NCBI GenBank assembly: GCA_028290305.1
Contig: JAQGKC010000011.1
Location: forward strand, 1 to 25,442
DNA from: Bradyrhizobium sp.
Lineage (GTDB): Bacteria > Pseudomonadota > Alphaproteobacteria > Rhizobiales > Xanthobacteraceae
Length of the DNA stretch: 25,442 bases
Reading direction: 5' to 3'
Both the position numbers and the translations under genes were made by a program. The notes beneath the pieces are model-generated. The model saw only the letters and a program-made list of their open reading frames with translations, did no database searches and was not told where the DNA came from. Shown piece after piece: positions 1-7,967 of this stretch (position 1 is its first letter; the number at the start of each line of letters is the position of its first letter).

Positions 1-1
1 C

Positions 2-259
2 ATGGTGGTCGCGCTAAAACTGCTGCGGCTGGCGCGGGCGTCATCCTCGTTGGAGGATTGTCTGGTGCGGGAATATCGCGCGGCGCTGGAAGTGTTTCGA
101 AGCGACGATTTTCGCGAGGGCATCCGCGCGGCCGTGATCGACAAGGACCGCAATCCGCGCTGGTCGCCACCGGCGATCGCCGATGTGACGCCCGAGATGG
201 TGGCGCCTTATTTCGCCGAGATCGGCGCCGACGAACTGGTGTTCGACACAACAAGATAG
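2..259 (+). CDS. 3-hydroxyisobutyryl-CoA hydrolase (enoyl-CoA hydratase/isomerase family), C-terminal part
   Basis: This is the last 85 residues of a gene that enters from the left edge. The true start lies outside the window, and the ATG at base 2 is probably an internal Met. The visible part has the C-terminal pattern of crotonase-fold 3-hydroxyisobutyryl-CoA hydrolases: an LRLARAS-like helix, then CLVREYRAALEVF, then DFREGIRAAVIDKDRNPRW. That last stretch (EGIRA..IDKDRNP.W) is highly characteristic of this subgroup as opposed to ordinary enoyl-CoA hydratases. The enzyme releases 3-hydroxyisobutyrate from its CoA ester in valine breakdown. The next gene, 27 bases downstream, encodes the dehydrogenase that uses this product, which supports the call strongly. 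The catalytic residues are upstream of the window and cannot be checked. Confidence 0.85.
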   Translation: MVVALKLLRLARASSSLEDCLVREYRAALEVFRSDDFREGIRAAVIDKDRNPRWSPPAIADVTPEMVAPYFAEIGADELVFDTTR

Positions 260-286
260 AAACGACCCAAGCGGAGGGAATTTCAT

Positions 287-1171
287 ATGGCAAACATCGC
301 ATTCATCGGGCTCGGCAACATGGGCGGGCCGATGACGGCCAATCTGGTCAAGGCCGGCCACAAGGTGATCGCGTTCGATCTGGTGGCGGCCTCCCGCGAT
401 CAGGCCAAGGCGGATGGCGCGGCGATTGCCGAGAGTTCGGTCGGCTCGGTGAAGGGCGCCGAGATCGTCATCACCATGCTGCCCGCGGGCAAGCATGTGC
501 TGTCGGTCTGGAATGAAGTAATTCCGGCGATGGCGAAGGGAGCACTGATCATCGACTGCTCGACCATTGACGTCGAGAGTTCAAAACAGGCGCACGCGCT
601 GGCGGCCAGGCACGGCGTCAGTTCGGTCGACGCGCCGGTGTTGGGCGGCACCGGCGGCGCCAAGGGCGGAACCCTGACCTTCATGTGCGGCGGCGAGGAC
701 AAGGCGTTCGCGGCGGCAAAGCCGGTGCTGGAAAACATGGGCAAGAAAATCGTGCATTGCGGCGGCGCCGGCGCCGGGCAGGCGGCCAAGATCTGCAACA
801 ACATGATTTTGGGCATCTCCATGATCGCGGTCAGCGAGGCGTTTGCGCTCGCCGAAAAACTCGGGTTGTCGCATCAGGCGCTGTTCGACGTAGCTTCCAC
901 CTCGTCGGGGCAATGTTGGGCGCTGACATCCTATTGCCCGGTGCCGGGCCCGGTGCCGACCTCGCCCGCGAACAATGAGTATAAACCCGGCTTTGCGTCG
1001 GCCCTGATGGTGAAGGACCTCACGCTGGCGCAGGATGCGGCCAACGCCGCAGGTGCTGCCACGCCGCTCGGGAAGCATGCACAGGAAATCTACAAAGCGT
1101 TCGACGCCGCAGGAAATGGCGGGGTAGATTTTTCGGGGATCATTCAGCATGTCCGCGGCTTAAAAAGCTGA
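287..1171 (+). CDS. mmsB: 3-hydroxyisobutyrate dehydrogenase
   Basis: A 294-residue enzyme of full family length that oxidises 3-hydroxyisobutyrate to methylmalonate semialdehyde with NAD+, a cytosolic step of valine catabolism. The N-terminal Rossmann motif GLGNMGGPM is at residues 8-16. The substrate-binding DAPVLGG motif is at 115-121. The catalytic Lys is K168 in GAGQAAKICNN. The insert near SPANNEYKPGF is typical of true 3-hydroxyisobutyrate dehydrogenases rather than tartronate semialdehyde reductases or other beta-hydroxyacid dehydrogenases. A good ribosome site (GGAGGG, 272-277) precedes the ATG at 287. The gene follows the 3-hydroxyisobutyryl-CoA hydrolase tail closely and is 6 bases from the following ligase gene, so all are likely one transcript. 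Confidence 0.95.
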   Translation: MANIAFIGLGNMGGPMTANLVKAGHKVIAFDLVAASRDQAKADGAAIAESSVGSVKGAEIVITMLPAGKHVLSVWNEVIPAMAKGALIIDCSTIDVESSKQAHALAARHGVSSVDAPVLGGTGGAKGGTLTFMCGGEDKAFAAAKPVLENMGKKIVHCGGAGAGQAAKICNNMILGISMIAVSEAFALAEKLGLSHQALFDVASTSSGQCWALTSYCPVPGPVPTSPANNEYKPGFASALMVKDLTLAQDAANAAGAATPLGKHAQEIYKAFDAAGNGGVDFSGIIQHVRGLKS

Positions 1172-1177
1172 CAACCG

Positions 1178-2914
1178 ATGACAACATTCCAGGACGCGCG
1201 CTCGTTTCTGCTGAAGCATCGCACCGATTACGATGCTGCCGTCAGGGGATTCTATTGGCCGGATCCGGTGCCGTTCAACTGGGCGCTGGACTGGTTCGAC
1301 GCGGAGCTGGCGCGTGATCCCAAAAGCAAAGACCGCCCGGCATTGTGGATTGTCGATGCCGGCAGCAACCGAGAGACGAAATTGTCGTTTGAGGCGCTGT
1401 CGCGCCGCTCCAATCAGGTCGCGAATTTCCTGCGTGCGCAGGGATTGAAGCGCGGCGATCATCTGCTGTTGCTGCTCGGCAATGTCATTCCGCTGTGGGA
1501 GACCATGCTGGCGGCGATGAAGCTCGGGGTGGTCGTTATTCCCGCGACCACGCTGTTGACGCCGGATGAGTTGCGCGACCGGCTCGATCGCGGCCGCGCC
1601 AAGGTCGTGGTGGCGTCGCAGGATCAGGTCGCGAAATTTACAGGGCTCGGCGGTGACGATCTCGTTCGCATCTTGGTCGGCGCGTCGTCAAAGCACGAAG
1701 GCTGGTTGCCCTACGAACAAGCCGTGGATTTCCCCGAAGCATTCGCGCCAGACGGACCGACCAGGCCGGACGATCCGATGCTGCTGTATTTCACCTCCGG
1801 CACCACGGCTAAGCCAAAACTGGTGCGGCACAGCCAGCGCAGCTATCCCGTCGGCGGCCTTTCGACGATGTATTGGCTTGGGCTGCAGCCCGGCGATATC
1901 CATCTCAACATTTCCTCGCCGGGCTGGGCCAAGCATGCCTGGAGCTGCTTCTTCGCGCCCTGGAACGCCGGCGCCACAGTGTTCGTGGTCAATCAGCCGC
2001 GCTTCGACGCCAAGGGGTTGCTCGCGACCATCGGACGATGCGGCGTCACCACGTTGTGCGCGCCGCCGACGGTGTGGCGGCTGTTCATTCAGGAAAAACT
2101 TGCGACCTTTAAAGTTTCGCTGCGCGAGGTTTGCGGCGCCGGCGAACCGCTCAATCCGGAAGTGATCGACCAGGTGCGCAGCGCGTGGGGCCTGACGATC
2201 CGCGACGGTTATGGCCAGACCGAAACCACCGCGTTGGCGGGAAATTCGCCGGGGCAGAAGGTGAAGGTCGGATCGATGGGCCGCCCGTTGCCCGGCTATC
2301 GCGTGCAGATCACCGATGGCGACGGACACGTGACCAAGGAGGGCGAGGTCAGCCTGTTGCTCGGCGCCGACAGGCCTGCAGGCCTGATGCAGGGGTATCA
2401 GGGCGACGTTGGCAAACTGAGCGGCGCGGATGGCGATCTCTATCGCAGCGGCGACGTAGTATTCGCCGACGACGAAGGTTACCTCACTTTCGTCGGCCGG
2501 TCCGACGACGTTTTTAAATCATCCGATTACCGGATCAGCCCGTTCGAACTGGAAAGCATCCTGTTGGAGCATGAATCGGTCGCGGAAGCCGCTGTCGTTC
2601 CCAGCCCCGATCCGATCCGCCTTGCCATCCCGAAGGCCTATGTGCTGCTGGTGTCGGGCGTGGAGCGTTCGCCGGAAACCGCGCTGTCGATCTTCCGGCA
2701 TCTGCACACGCGGCTGGCGCCTTTCAAACGCATCCGTCGGATCGAACTTGTGACCGAATTGCCGAAGACGATATCGGGTAAAATCCGCCGCGTGCAATTG
2801 CGCCGGCTGGAGCACGAAAACGATCGCGGCGACGCATTGCGCGGCCATGAATTCCGCGAAGAGGATTTTCCGGAGTTGCAAAAAGTGCGGCCGGCCGGAT
2901 CGATGGAGAATTGA
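1178..2914 (+). CDS. AMP-forming acyl-CoA synthetase (ACSM-like, ANL superfamily)
   Basis: A 578-residue acid:CoA ligase. It should adenylate a carboxylic acid and pass it to CoA. The adenylate-forming P-loop TSGTTAKPK is at residues 206-214, the YGQTE motif at 345-349, and the GRSDDVFKSSDYRISPFELE hinge with its C-terminal domain follows. The catalytic Lys of the PKTISGKIRR motif is K535, so all key elements are intact. The N-terminal FNWALDWFDAELA segment resembles medium-chain (ACSM) synthetases more than long-chain ones. The substrate cannot be read from sequence; medium-chain, branched or aromatic acids are all possible. The gene starts 6 bases after mmsB with no strong ribosome site, which suggests translational coupling. 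Its stop is 3 bases before the MaoC gene start. Confidence 0.9.
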   Translation: MTTFQDARSFLLKHRTDYDAAVRGFYWPDPVPFNWALDWFDAELARDPKSKDRPALWIVDAGSNRETKLSFEALSRRSNQVANFLRAQGLKRGDHLLLLLGNVIPLWETMLAAMKLGVVVIPATTLLTPDELRDRLDRGRAKVVVASQDQVAKFTGLGGDDLVRILVGASSKHEGWLPYEQAVDFPEAFAPDGPTRPDDPMLLYFTSGTTAKPKLVRHSQRSYPVGGLSTMYWLGLQPGDIHLNISSPGWAKHAWSCFFAPWNAGATVFVVNQPRFDAKGLLATIGRCGVTTLCAPPTVWRLFIQEKLATFKVSLREVCGAGEPLNPEVIDQVRSAWGLTIRDGYGQTETTALAGNSPGQKVKVGSMGRPLPGYRVQITDGDGHVTKEGEVSLLLGADRPAGLMQGYQGDVGKLSGADGDLYRSGDVVFADDEGYLTFVGRSDDVFKSSDYRISPFELESILLEHESVAEAAVVPSPDPIRLAIPKAYVLLVSGVERSPETALSIFRHLHTRLAPFKRIRRIELVTELPKTISGKIRRVQLRRLEHENDRGDALRGHEFREEDFPELQKVRPAGSMEN

Positions 2915-2917
2915 CGA

Positions 2918-3397
2918 ATGAACGAAGTATGGAAAAAGCCGCCGATTTCATTCGAGGCCTATCAGAACATGGTCGGCCGCGAAGTCGGCGTCTCGTCGTG
3001 GCATCTGGTCGATCAGAACCGGATCGACGTCTATGCCGACGTGATCGAGGATCACCAGTTCATCCACATCGATCCGGAGCGGGCAAAAAAGGAAACCTCG
3101 TTTGGTACCACGATAGCGCATGGCTTTCTGACGATGTCGCTGATGAGCATCATGTCCTACGAGGTGATGCCCGTCATCGAGGGCACGACCATGGGCGTGA
3201 ACTACGGCTTCGACAAATTGCGTTTCATCTCCCCGGTGCGCTCAGGCTCGCGGGTCCGCGGGCGCTTCACCCTGGTGGAAGCGAAGCTGCGCAAGCCCAA
3301 GGAATTGCAGTCGCGCACCAACGTCATCGTCGAGATCGAGGGTGAGGAAAAACCCGCCCTGGTCGCCGACTGGATCGGCCTGATCTATTTTGCCTAG
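2918..3397 (+). CDS. MaoC-like dehydratase / (R)-enoyl-CoA hydratase
   Basis: A 159-residue single-hotdog protein, the normal size for the NodN/MaoC group. The hydratase-2 signature is visible: DVIEDHQFIHIDPERA carries the catalytic Asp-His pair at about residues 41-50, followed by FGTTIAHGFLTMSL with the conserved AHG turn. The family adds water to trans-2-enoyl-CoA to give (R)-3-hydroxyacyl-CoA, or works in reverse. It starts 3 bases after the ligase stop, so the two are surely co-transcribed. A hydratase between an acyl-CoA ligase and a MFE-2-like dehydrogenase fits a beta-oxidation-like route. The exact substrate is unknown. Confidence 0.9.
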   Translation: MNEVWKKPPISFEAYQNMVGREVGVSSWHLVDQNRIDVYADVIEDHQFIHIDPERAKKETSFGTTIAHGFLTMSLMSIMSYEVMPVIEGTTMGVNYGFDKLRFISPVRSGSRVRGRFTLVEAKLRKPKELQSRTNVIVEIEGEEKPALVADWIGLIYFA

Positions 3398-3406
3398 TGT
3401 CCACCT

Positions 3407-3504
3407 GTCATTGCCGGGCTTGACCCGGCAATCCATCGCTGCTCAAAAATAGCCACTTCATCTGTTTTCTTTGATGGATGCCCGGATCAAGTCCGGGCAT
3501 GACG
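3407..3504. repeat. Palindromic intergenic repeat, copy A (two hairpins inside a larger inverted repeat)
   Basis: The left hairpin is TTGCCGGG-cttga-CCCGGCAA (3411-3431) and the right one is TGCCCGGA-tcaag-TCCGGGCA (3479-3499). The outer ends GTCATTGCC and GGCATGACG also pair, so the whole element is an imperfect inverted repeat, REP/BIME-like in layout. It begins 10 bases after the MaoC stop and could act as a transcription attenuator or mRNA 3' stabiliser between the MaoC and SDR genes. A GTCATT...GACG frame is shared with copy B. Confidence 0.8.
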
Positions 3505-3532
3505 AAAGAACCCACATCCAGGAATCCTACTC

Positions 3533-4450
3533 ATGACAATCAGGTTTGATGGACGCGTCGCCATCGTCACAGGCGCGGGCAATGGTCTTGGACGCGCGCA
3601 TGCATTGGGACTGGCGAGTCGAGGCGCGAAAGTCGTCGTCAACGATTTCGGCGGCGCCCGCGACGGCACTGGCGGATCGTTGACACCAGCGGAAGCCGTG
3701 GTCGAGGAAATCCGCAAGGCCGGCGGCGTGGCAATGGCCGACGGCGCCGATGTCTCGAACTTCGAGCAGGTCAAGGCGATGGTGGATCGTGCGACCAGCG
3801 AGTGGGGCAGCGTCGATCTGCTCTGCGCCAATGCCGGTATTCTCCGCGACAAATCGTTCGTCAAAATGGAAATCGCCGATTTCGCGAAGGTGCTGGACGT
3901 GCATCTCACCGGCACATTCTATTGCTGCAAGGCGGTGTGGGACGGCATGCGCGAGCGCAACTACGGCCGCATCGTTGTCACGACATCATCATCGGGCCTT
4001 TACGGCAATTTCGGTCAGGCCAACTATGGCGCGGCGAAAACCGGCATGGTCGGCCTGATGAATGTGCTGGCCGAGGAGGGTCGCAAGAACAACATTCGCG
4101 TCAACACGATCTCTCCGACCGCGGCGACGCGGATGACGGAAGAATTGCTTCCCCCGCAGGCGCTGGCGCTGATGAAGCCGGAAGCGATCACGCCGGCGGT
4201 GGAGTATCTGCTCAGCGAGGACGCGCCGACGCGCACCATCATGGGCGCGGGCGCGGGTTCGTTCGCGGTGATCAAGATACTGGAGAGCGAAGGCATCAAT
4301 CTGCCGCCATCCGACTGGACCCCTGACGCGATCGCGGCGCATTTCGCCGGAATCAGCGACATGTCGAAGGCGAAGGCGCTGGAAGGCGCATTCCAGCAGA
4401 CCCAGAAATATGTCGAGCAGGCGGCGGCGAGGGCAGGCGTCAAGCTGTAG
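3533..4450 (+). CDS. Short-chain dehydrogenase, MFE-2-like 3-hydroxyacyl-CoA dehydrogenase
   Basis: A 305-residue classical SDR with a C-terminal extension. The cofactor motif TGAGNGLGR is at residues 13-21. NAG is at 100-102. The catalytic set is Ser in TTSSSGLYG (about 152-154), Tyr165 and Lys169 in YGAAK. The insert DFGGARDGTGGS after the second strand is typical of the dehydrogenase domain of peroxisomal multifunctional enzyme type 2 and its bacterial single-domain relatives. Those use (R)-3-hydroxyacyl-CoA, matching the stereochemistry of a MaoC hydratase. It lies 135 bases after the MaoC gene, with repeat copy A between. The likely role is oxidation of the hydrated acyl-CoA; the substrate is inferred, not seen. 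Confidence 0.88.
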   Translation: MTIRFDGRVAIVTGAGNGLGRAHALGLASRGAKVVVNDFGGARDGTGGSLTPAEAVVEEIRKAGGVAMADGADVSNFEQVKAMVDRATSEWGSVDLLCANAGILRDKSFVKMEIADFAKVLDVHLTGTFYCCKAVWDGMRERNYGRIVVTTSSSGLYGNFGQANYGAAKTGMVGLMNVLAEEGRKNNIRVNTISPTAATRMTEELLPPQALALMKPEAITPAVEYLLSEDAPTRTIMGAGAGSFAVIKILESEGINLPPSDWTPDAIAAHFAGISDMSKAKALEGAFQQTQKYVEQAAARAGVKL

Positions 4451-4465
4451 AACGATAACTCTAAG

Positions 4466-4590
4466 CCGTCATTCCGGGGCGCGAGTGAAACGAGCGAGCC
4501 CGGAATCCATAGCCACGACGGGGAGTATGGATTCCGGGCCTGCGCCTCAGGTCGGCAATTGCCGACCGAAGGCGCATCCCGGAATGACGA
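4466..4590. repeat. Palindromic intergenic repeat, copy B, with a nested perfect palindrome
   Basis: The outer arms GCCGTCATTCCGGGG and CCCGGAATGACG (ending at 4590) are inverted, as are the inner GCCCGGAATCCAT and ATGGATTCCGGGC. The right half has an inserted 18-base perfect palindrome (4550-4567, GGTCGGCAATTGCCGACC) inside a longer stem with GCGCCT/AGGCGC ends (4542-4575). It sits between the SDR gene and the flavoprotein gene, 16 bases after the SDR stop, and may act as a transcript end. Confidence 0.8.
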
Positions 4591-4629
4591 TCTTTCTCGC
4601 GGTAGGCGAATCCGTCTTACACTCGGACT

Positions 4630-5877
4630 ATGTGGCCAATTTCTAGAAATCACGTCGCCATCATCGGCGCCGGTCCGGCCGGCTTGATGGCGGCCGAGGT
4701 GTTGGCGCAAGATGGCGCTGGCGTCACGGTCTATGATGCGATGCCGTCGGCGGGCCGCAAGTTTCTGATGGCGGGACGTGGCGGGCTTAATCTGACGCAC
4801 AGCGAGCTGCTCCCTCAATTTCTCTCGCGCTACGGCGACGCGATGCCGTACCTCAATGCCGCGATTGAAGCGTTTCCGCCGCAAGCTTTGCGCGAATGGA
4901 GCGAGGGGTTGGGACAGCCGACCTTCGTCGGCTCCAGCGGCCGGGTCTTTCCAACAGCGTTCAAGGCCTCGCCCTTGCTGCGCGCGTGGCTGCGACGGCT
5001 CGACGCGTTGGGCGTGCAATTTGCGCTGCGCCACCGCTGGACCGGCTGGGAGGACAGCGGACATCTCTCGTTTCTGACGCCGGACGGAAAACGCATTGTT
5101 GACGCGCGTGCGACCGTGCTGGCGCTCGGCGGTGCAAGCTGGCCGCGGCTCGGGTCCGACGGCGCCTGGGTGGAAGCGCTTGCTGCACAGGGAGTGACGA
5201 TATCGGCGCTGCGGCCGGCCAATAGCGGGTTCACCGTCGCCTGGTCCGACATCTTCCGCGACCGCTTCGAAGGCCATCCGCTCAAGGGCATTGCGCTGTC
5301 GTTTGGCGCGCACACCGCGCGCGGAGAAGCTGTCGTTACGCGCACAGGTCTTGAGGGCGGCGCGATCTATGCGTTGTCGGCACATCTGCGCGAGGCCATC
5401 ATCGATAAGGGGCAGGCAGCGCTACGCATCGCGTTACGGCCGGATATCGAATTGAGCGATCTGGTTGCGCGGCTGACGGCGCCGAAAGGCAAACAGTCAT
5501 TTTCAAACTGGCTGCGCAAGGCAGCGCATCTTTCTCCCGTCGGCATTGGACTGTTGCAGGAGGCGGCGATTGGCTCCGACGTGCCGCTGTCATCGTTCTC
5601 GCCTGAAAGTCTCGCTGGATTGATCAACGCCGTGCCCGTTCAGCTTGATGGCCTGGCGCCGATCGCGCGCGCGATCTCGACCGCGGGCGGACTTGCGTGC
5701 GGTGAACTCGATTCAGATTTCATGATCCGCCGCTTGCCCGGCGTGTTCGCTGCCGGCGAGATGCTCGACTGGGAAGCGCCGACCGGCGGCTATCTGCTGC
5801 AGGCCTCGTTTGCCACGGGAGCGGCGGCGGGGAGGGGAGCGCTGAAGTGGCTCAATAAAAGGGGAGCCATCAAATAG
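4630..5877 (+). CDS. BaiN/HI0933-type FAD-dependent oxidoreductase (PP4765-like)
   Basis: A 415-residue soluble flavoprotein. The N-terminal dinucleotide motif is IIGAGPAGLMAA (residues 9-20), followed by GRKFLMAGRGGLNLTHSE, the hallmark of the HI0933/YhiN/BaiN family. The C-terminal FAD-closing segment reads GVFAAGEMLDWEAPTGGYLLQ. Length and the C-terminal pattern fit the PP4765-like subfamily. The cellular substrate of this group is mostly unknown. BaiN itself has been linked to bile-acid reduction, but that cannot be transferred here. The gene stands alone between repeat copies B and C, so it is probably its own transcription unit. The ATG at 4630 is the only early start and lacks a strong ribosome site. 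Confidence 0.85.
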   Translation: MWPISRNHVAIIGAGPAGLMAAEVLAQDGAGVTVYDAMPSAGRKFLMAGRGGLNLTHSELLPQFLSRYGDAMPYLNAAIEAFPPQALREWSEGLGQPTFVGSSGRVFPTAFKASPLLRAWLRRLDALGVQFALRHRWTGWEDSGHLSFLTPDGKRIVDARATVLALGGASWPRLGSDGAWVEALAAQGVTISALRPANSGFTVAWSDIFRDRFEGHPLKGIALSFGAHTARGEAVVTRTGLEGGAIYALSAHLREAIIDKGQAALRIALRPDIELSDLVARLTAPKGKQSFSNWLRKAAHLSPVGIGLLQEAAIGSDVPLSSFSPESLAGLINAVPVQLDGLAPIARAISTAGGLACGELDSDFMIRRLPGVFAAGEMLDWEAPTGGYLLQASFATGAAAGRGALKWLNKRGAIK

Positions 5878-5885
5878 GATTGAGC

Positions 5886-5996
5886 CGTCATTGCGAGCCA
5901 GTGGGACGCGCGAATGCGCGCCTGATGACAGGCTCCGCGAAGCAATCCAGGGCCACAAAGCGAAGACTGGATTACTTCGCTTCGCTCGCAATGACG
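5886..5996. repeat. Palindromic intergenic repeat, copy C (GTCATTGCGAGC family, expanded form)
   Basis: The left end CGTCATTGCGAGC pairs with the right end GCTCGCAATGACG (5984-5996). The inner GAAGCAATCCAG (5939-5950) pairs with CTGGATTACTTC. Between the left end and GAAGCAATCC lies about 40 bases of extra GC-rich sequence that the compact copy D lacks. It lies between the flavoprotein gene and the end of uup, which converge. Confidence 0.85.
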
Positions 5997-6078
5997 AGGC
6001 AAGCATCTTAGGGAGGTGCTCAATCACCGCAGACACGATTGCGGGCGATCCTGGCGGCGAGGGGCGTCGTCATGGGCG

Positions 6079-6166
6079 AAGCCTGTTTGATCTCTTTGTT
6101 AACGCCTTAGGATGGGTTTCGCTTGCGCTCCACCCATCCTACAATTTCAAGCCTGTTCGATCTCTT
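6079..6166. repeat. 18-base near-identical direct repeats flanking a short palindrome at the end of uup
   Basis: AAGCCTGTTTGATCTCTT (6079-6096) and AAGCCTGTTCGATCTCTT (6149-6166) differ at one base. The second copy is the last codons of uup. Between them is a perfect 10-base inverted repeat, TAGGATGGGT (6108-6117) and ACCCATCCTA (6132-6141), with a 14-base loop. The layout looks like a small palindromic element that inserted with duplication of the gene end, or a local duplication. The palindrome could also serve as the uup transcript end. Confidence 0.75.
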
Positions 6167-7958
6167 CGCGCAGCACTTCAAGTTCCAGCCATTTGTCTTC
6201 GGCGGCCGCAAGCTCCTTCTGTGCGGTGGAGAGTGACGCCGAGGCAGTATCGAATTTCTTGCGATCCTTCTTGTACAAATTGGGATCGTCGAGATGCCGC
6301 TGCTGTTTTGCGATTTCGGCTTGCAGTTTGGCGATCGTCTTGGGCAGCGTTTCCAGCGCGTGCTTCTCGTTGAAATTAAGCCGCCGCTTCGATGTGCCCT
6401 GGGGTGCGCCGCCCTTTGTTTCCTTGCTGCCCTCGGCCGCAGCAGCCTTCGCCGCTTCGCGCTTCAGGTCGGCGCCGCGCTGCGCCAACATGTCGGTATA
6501 GCCACCGGCATATTCGATCCAGCGGCCGTCGCCTTCCGGCGCGATCACCGAGGTCACCACGCGATCGAGAAAATCGCGATCATGGCTGATCAGGATCACG
6601 GTGCCTTCATAGTCGCCGAGCATTTCCTCTAGTACGTCGAGGGTTTCGAGATCGAGATCGTTGGTCGGCTCGTCCAGCACCAACAGGTTGGAGGGCTTCG
6701 CCAGTGCGCGCGCCAGCATCAGGCGTCCGCGCTCGCCGCCCGAGAGCACTTCGAGCGGCGTGCGCATCTGCTCCTGCCCGAACAGGAAGTCCTTCATATA
6801 GCTGACCACGTGCTTCGGCTTGCCGCCGACCATCACATGGTCGCTGCGTCCTCCCGTCAGCGCTTCGGCCAGCGTCGATTTTGGATCGAGGCTTTCACGG
6901 TGCTGGTCGAGCGTGGCCATTTCGATATTGGCGCCGAACCGGATGGTGCCGGTATCGGGCGGATTCGCGCCGGTCAGCATCTCGATCAGCGTGGTCTTGC
7001 CGGCGCCGTTCGGCCCGACGATGCCGATGCGGTCGCCGCGCTGTACGCGGATCGAGAAATCATCGACGATTTTTCGATCGCCATAGGAGCGGCTGATGTT
7101 CTTGGCCTCGATGATCAGCTTGCCGGATTTGTCCGCTTCCGCGGCGGCGAGGTTGGCATTCCCCGCGGCGCCACGATAGTCGCGCCGCTGGTCGCGCAGC
7201 GCGTAGAGATTACCAAGCCGCTTGACGTTGCGCTTGCGGCGGCCGGAAACGCCGTAGCGCAGCCAGTGCTCTTCATTGACGATTTTGCGATCGAGCTTGT
7301 GCTGGTCGCGCTCTTCCTCGGCCAGCACCTCGTCGCGCCAGGCCTCGAACGCGCTGAAGCCGCGATCGATCTGTCGGATCTGGCCGCGATCCAGCCACGC
7401 GGTGCTGCGCGACAGGTTTGAGAGAAAACGGCGGTCATGGCTGATGATGACAAGGGCGCTGCGGCGGCTGCCGAGTTCGCTCTCCAGCCATTCGATGGTG
7501 GTGAGATCGAGATGGTTGGTGGGCTCGTCGAGCAGTAGGATATCGGGCGAGGGCGCCAGCACCCGTGCCAGCGCCGTACGGCGGGCTTCGCCGCCGGACA
7601 CATGCGCGGGATCTTCATCGCCGTGAAGCCCGAGCTGCTCCAGAATAAAGCGGGCCTGATAGTGGTCGTCGCCGGGGCCGAGGCCTGCTTCGACATAGGC
7701 CAGCGTCGTTGCGAAGCCCGCGAAATCTGGTTCCTGCGGCAGATAGCGGACGGTCGCCCCGGGTTGTACGAAACGGCTGCCGCCGTCGGGTTCGACGAGG
7801 CCGGCGGCGATCTTCAAAAGCGTCGATTTGCCGGAGCCATTGCGGCCGATCAAACACACGCGCTCGGCCGATGACACCGATAGTTCGACGCCTGACAACA
7901 GCGGCGTGCCGCCGAAGGTCAGCTTGATGTCTTTCAATTGGATCAGCGGAGGCGCCAT
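6147..7958 (-). CDS. uup: ABC-F family ATPase Uup
   Basis: A 603-residue soluble ABC protein with two nucleotide-binding domains and no membrane segments. Domain 1 has Walker A GRNGSGKST (38-46), signature SGGEARR (121-127) and LLLDEPTNHLD (141-151). Domain 2 has Walker A GPNGAGKTT (315-323), signature LSGGERGR (405-412) and LLVLDEPTNDLDLE (425-438). The linker with EEHWLRYGVSGRRKRNVKR (about 229-247) and the C-terminal coiled coil (about 540-603) mark it as Uup rather than EttA or YheS. ABC-F proteins act on ribosomes; E. coli Uup also affects precise transposon excision and binds DNA through its tail (family knowledge). It starts 9 bases after the UPF0178 gene and forms an operon with it. 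The distal end carries the repeat described separately. Confidence 0.93.
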   Translation of the reverse strand: MAPPLIQLKDIKLTFGGTPLLSGVELSVSSAERVCLIGRNGSGKSTLLKIAAGLVEPDGGSRFVQPGATVRYLPQEPDFAGFATTLAYVEAGLGPGDDHYQARFILEQLGLHGDEDPAHVSGGEARRTALARVLAPSPDILLLDEPTNHLDLTTIEWLESELGSRRSALVIISHDRRFLSNLSRSTAWLDRGQIRQIDRGFSAFEAWRDEVLAEEERDQHKLDRKIVNEEHWLRYGVSGRRKRNVKRLGNLYALRDQRRDYRGAAGNANLAAAEADKSGKLIIEAKNISRSYGDRKIVDDFSIRVQRGDRIGIVGPNGAGKTTLIEMLTGANPPDTGTIRFGANIEMATLDQHRESLDPKSTLAEALTGGRSDHVMVGGKPKHVVSYMKDFLFGQEQMRTPLEVLSGGERGRLMLARALAKPSNLLVLDEPTNDLDLETLDVLEEMLGDYEGTVILISHDRDFLDRVVTSVIAPEGDGRWIEYAGGYTDMLAQRGADLKREAAKAAAAEGSKETKGGAPQGTSKRRLNFNEKHALETLPKTIAKLQAEIAKQQRHLDDPNLYKKDRKKFDTASASLSTAQKELAAAEDKWLELEVLREEIEQA

Positions 7959-7967
7959 GTTCTCAAT

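Noticed and set aside
4024..5385. Long minus-strand frame spanning the SDR end, repeat copy B and the flavoprotein start
   Set aside because: It runs through two unrelated genes and a repeat, with no coherent domain.
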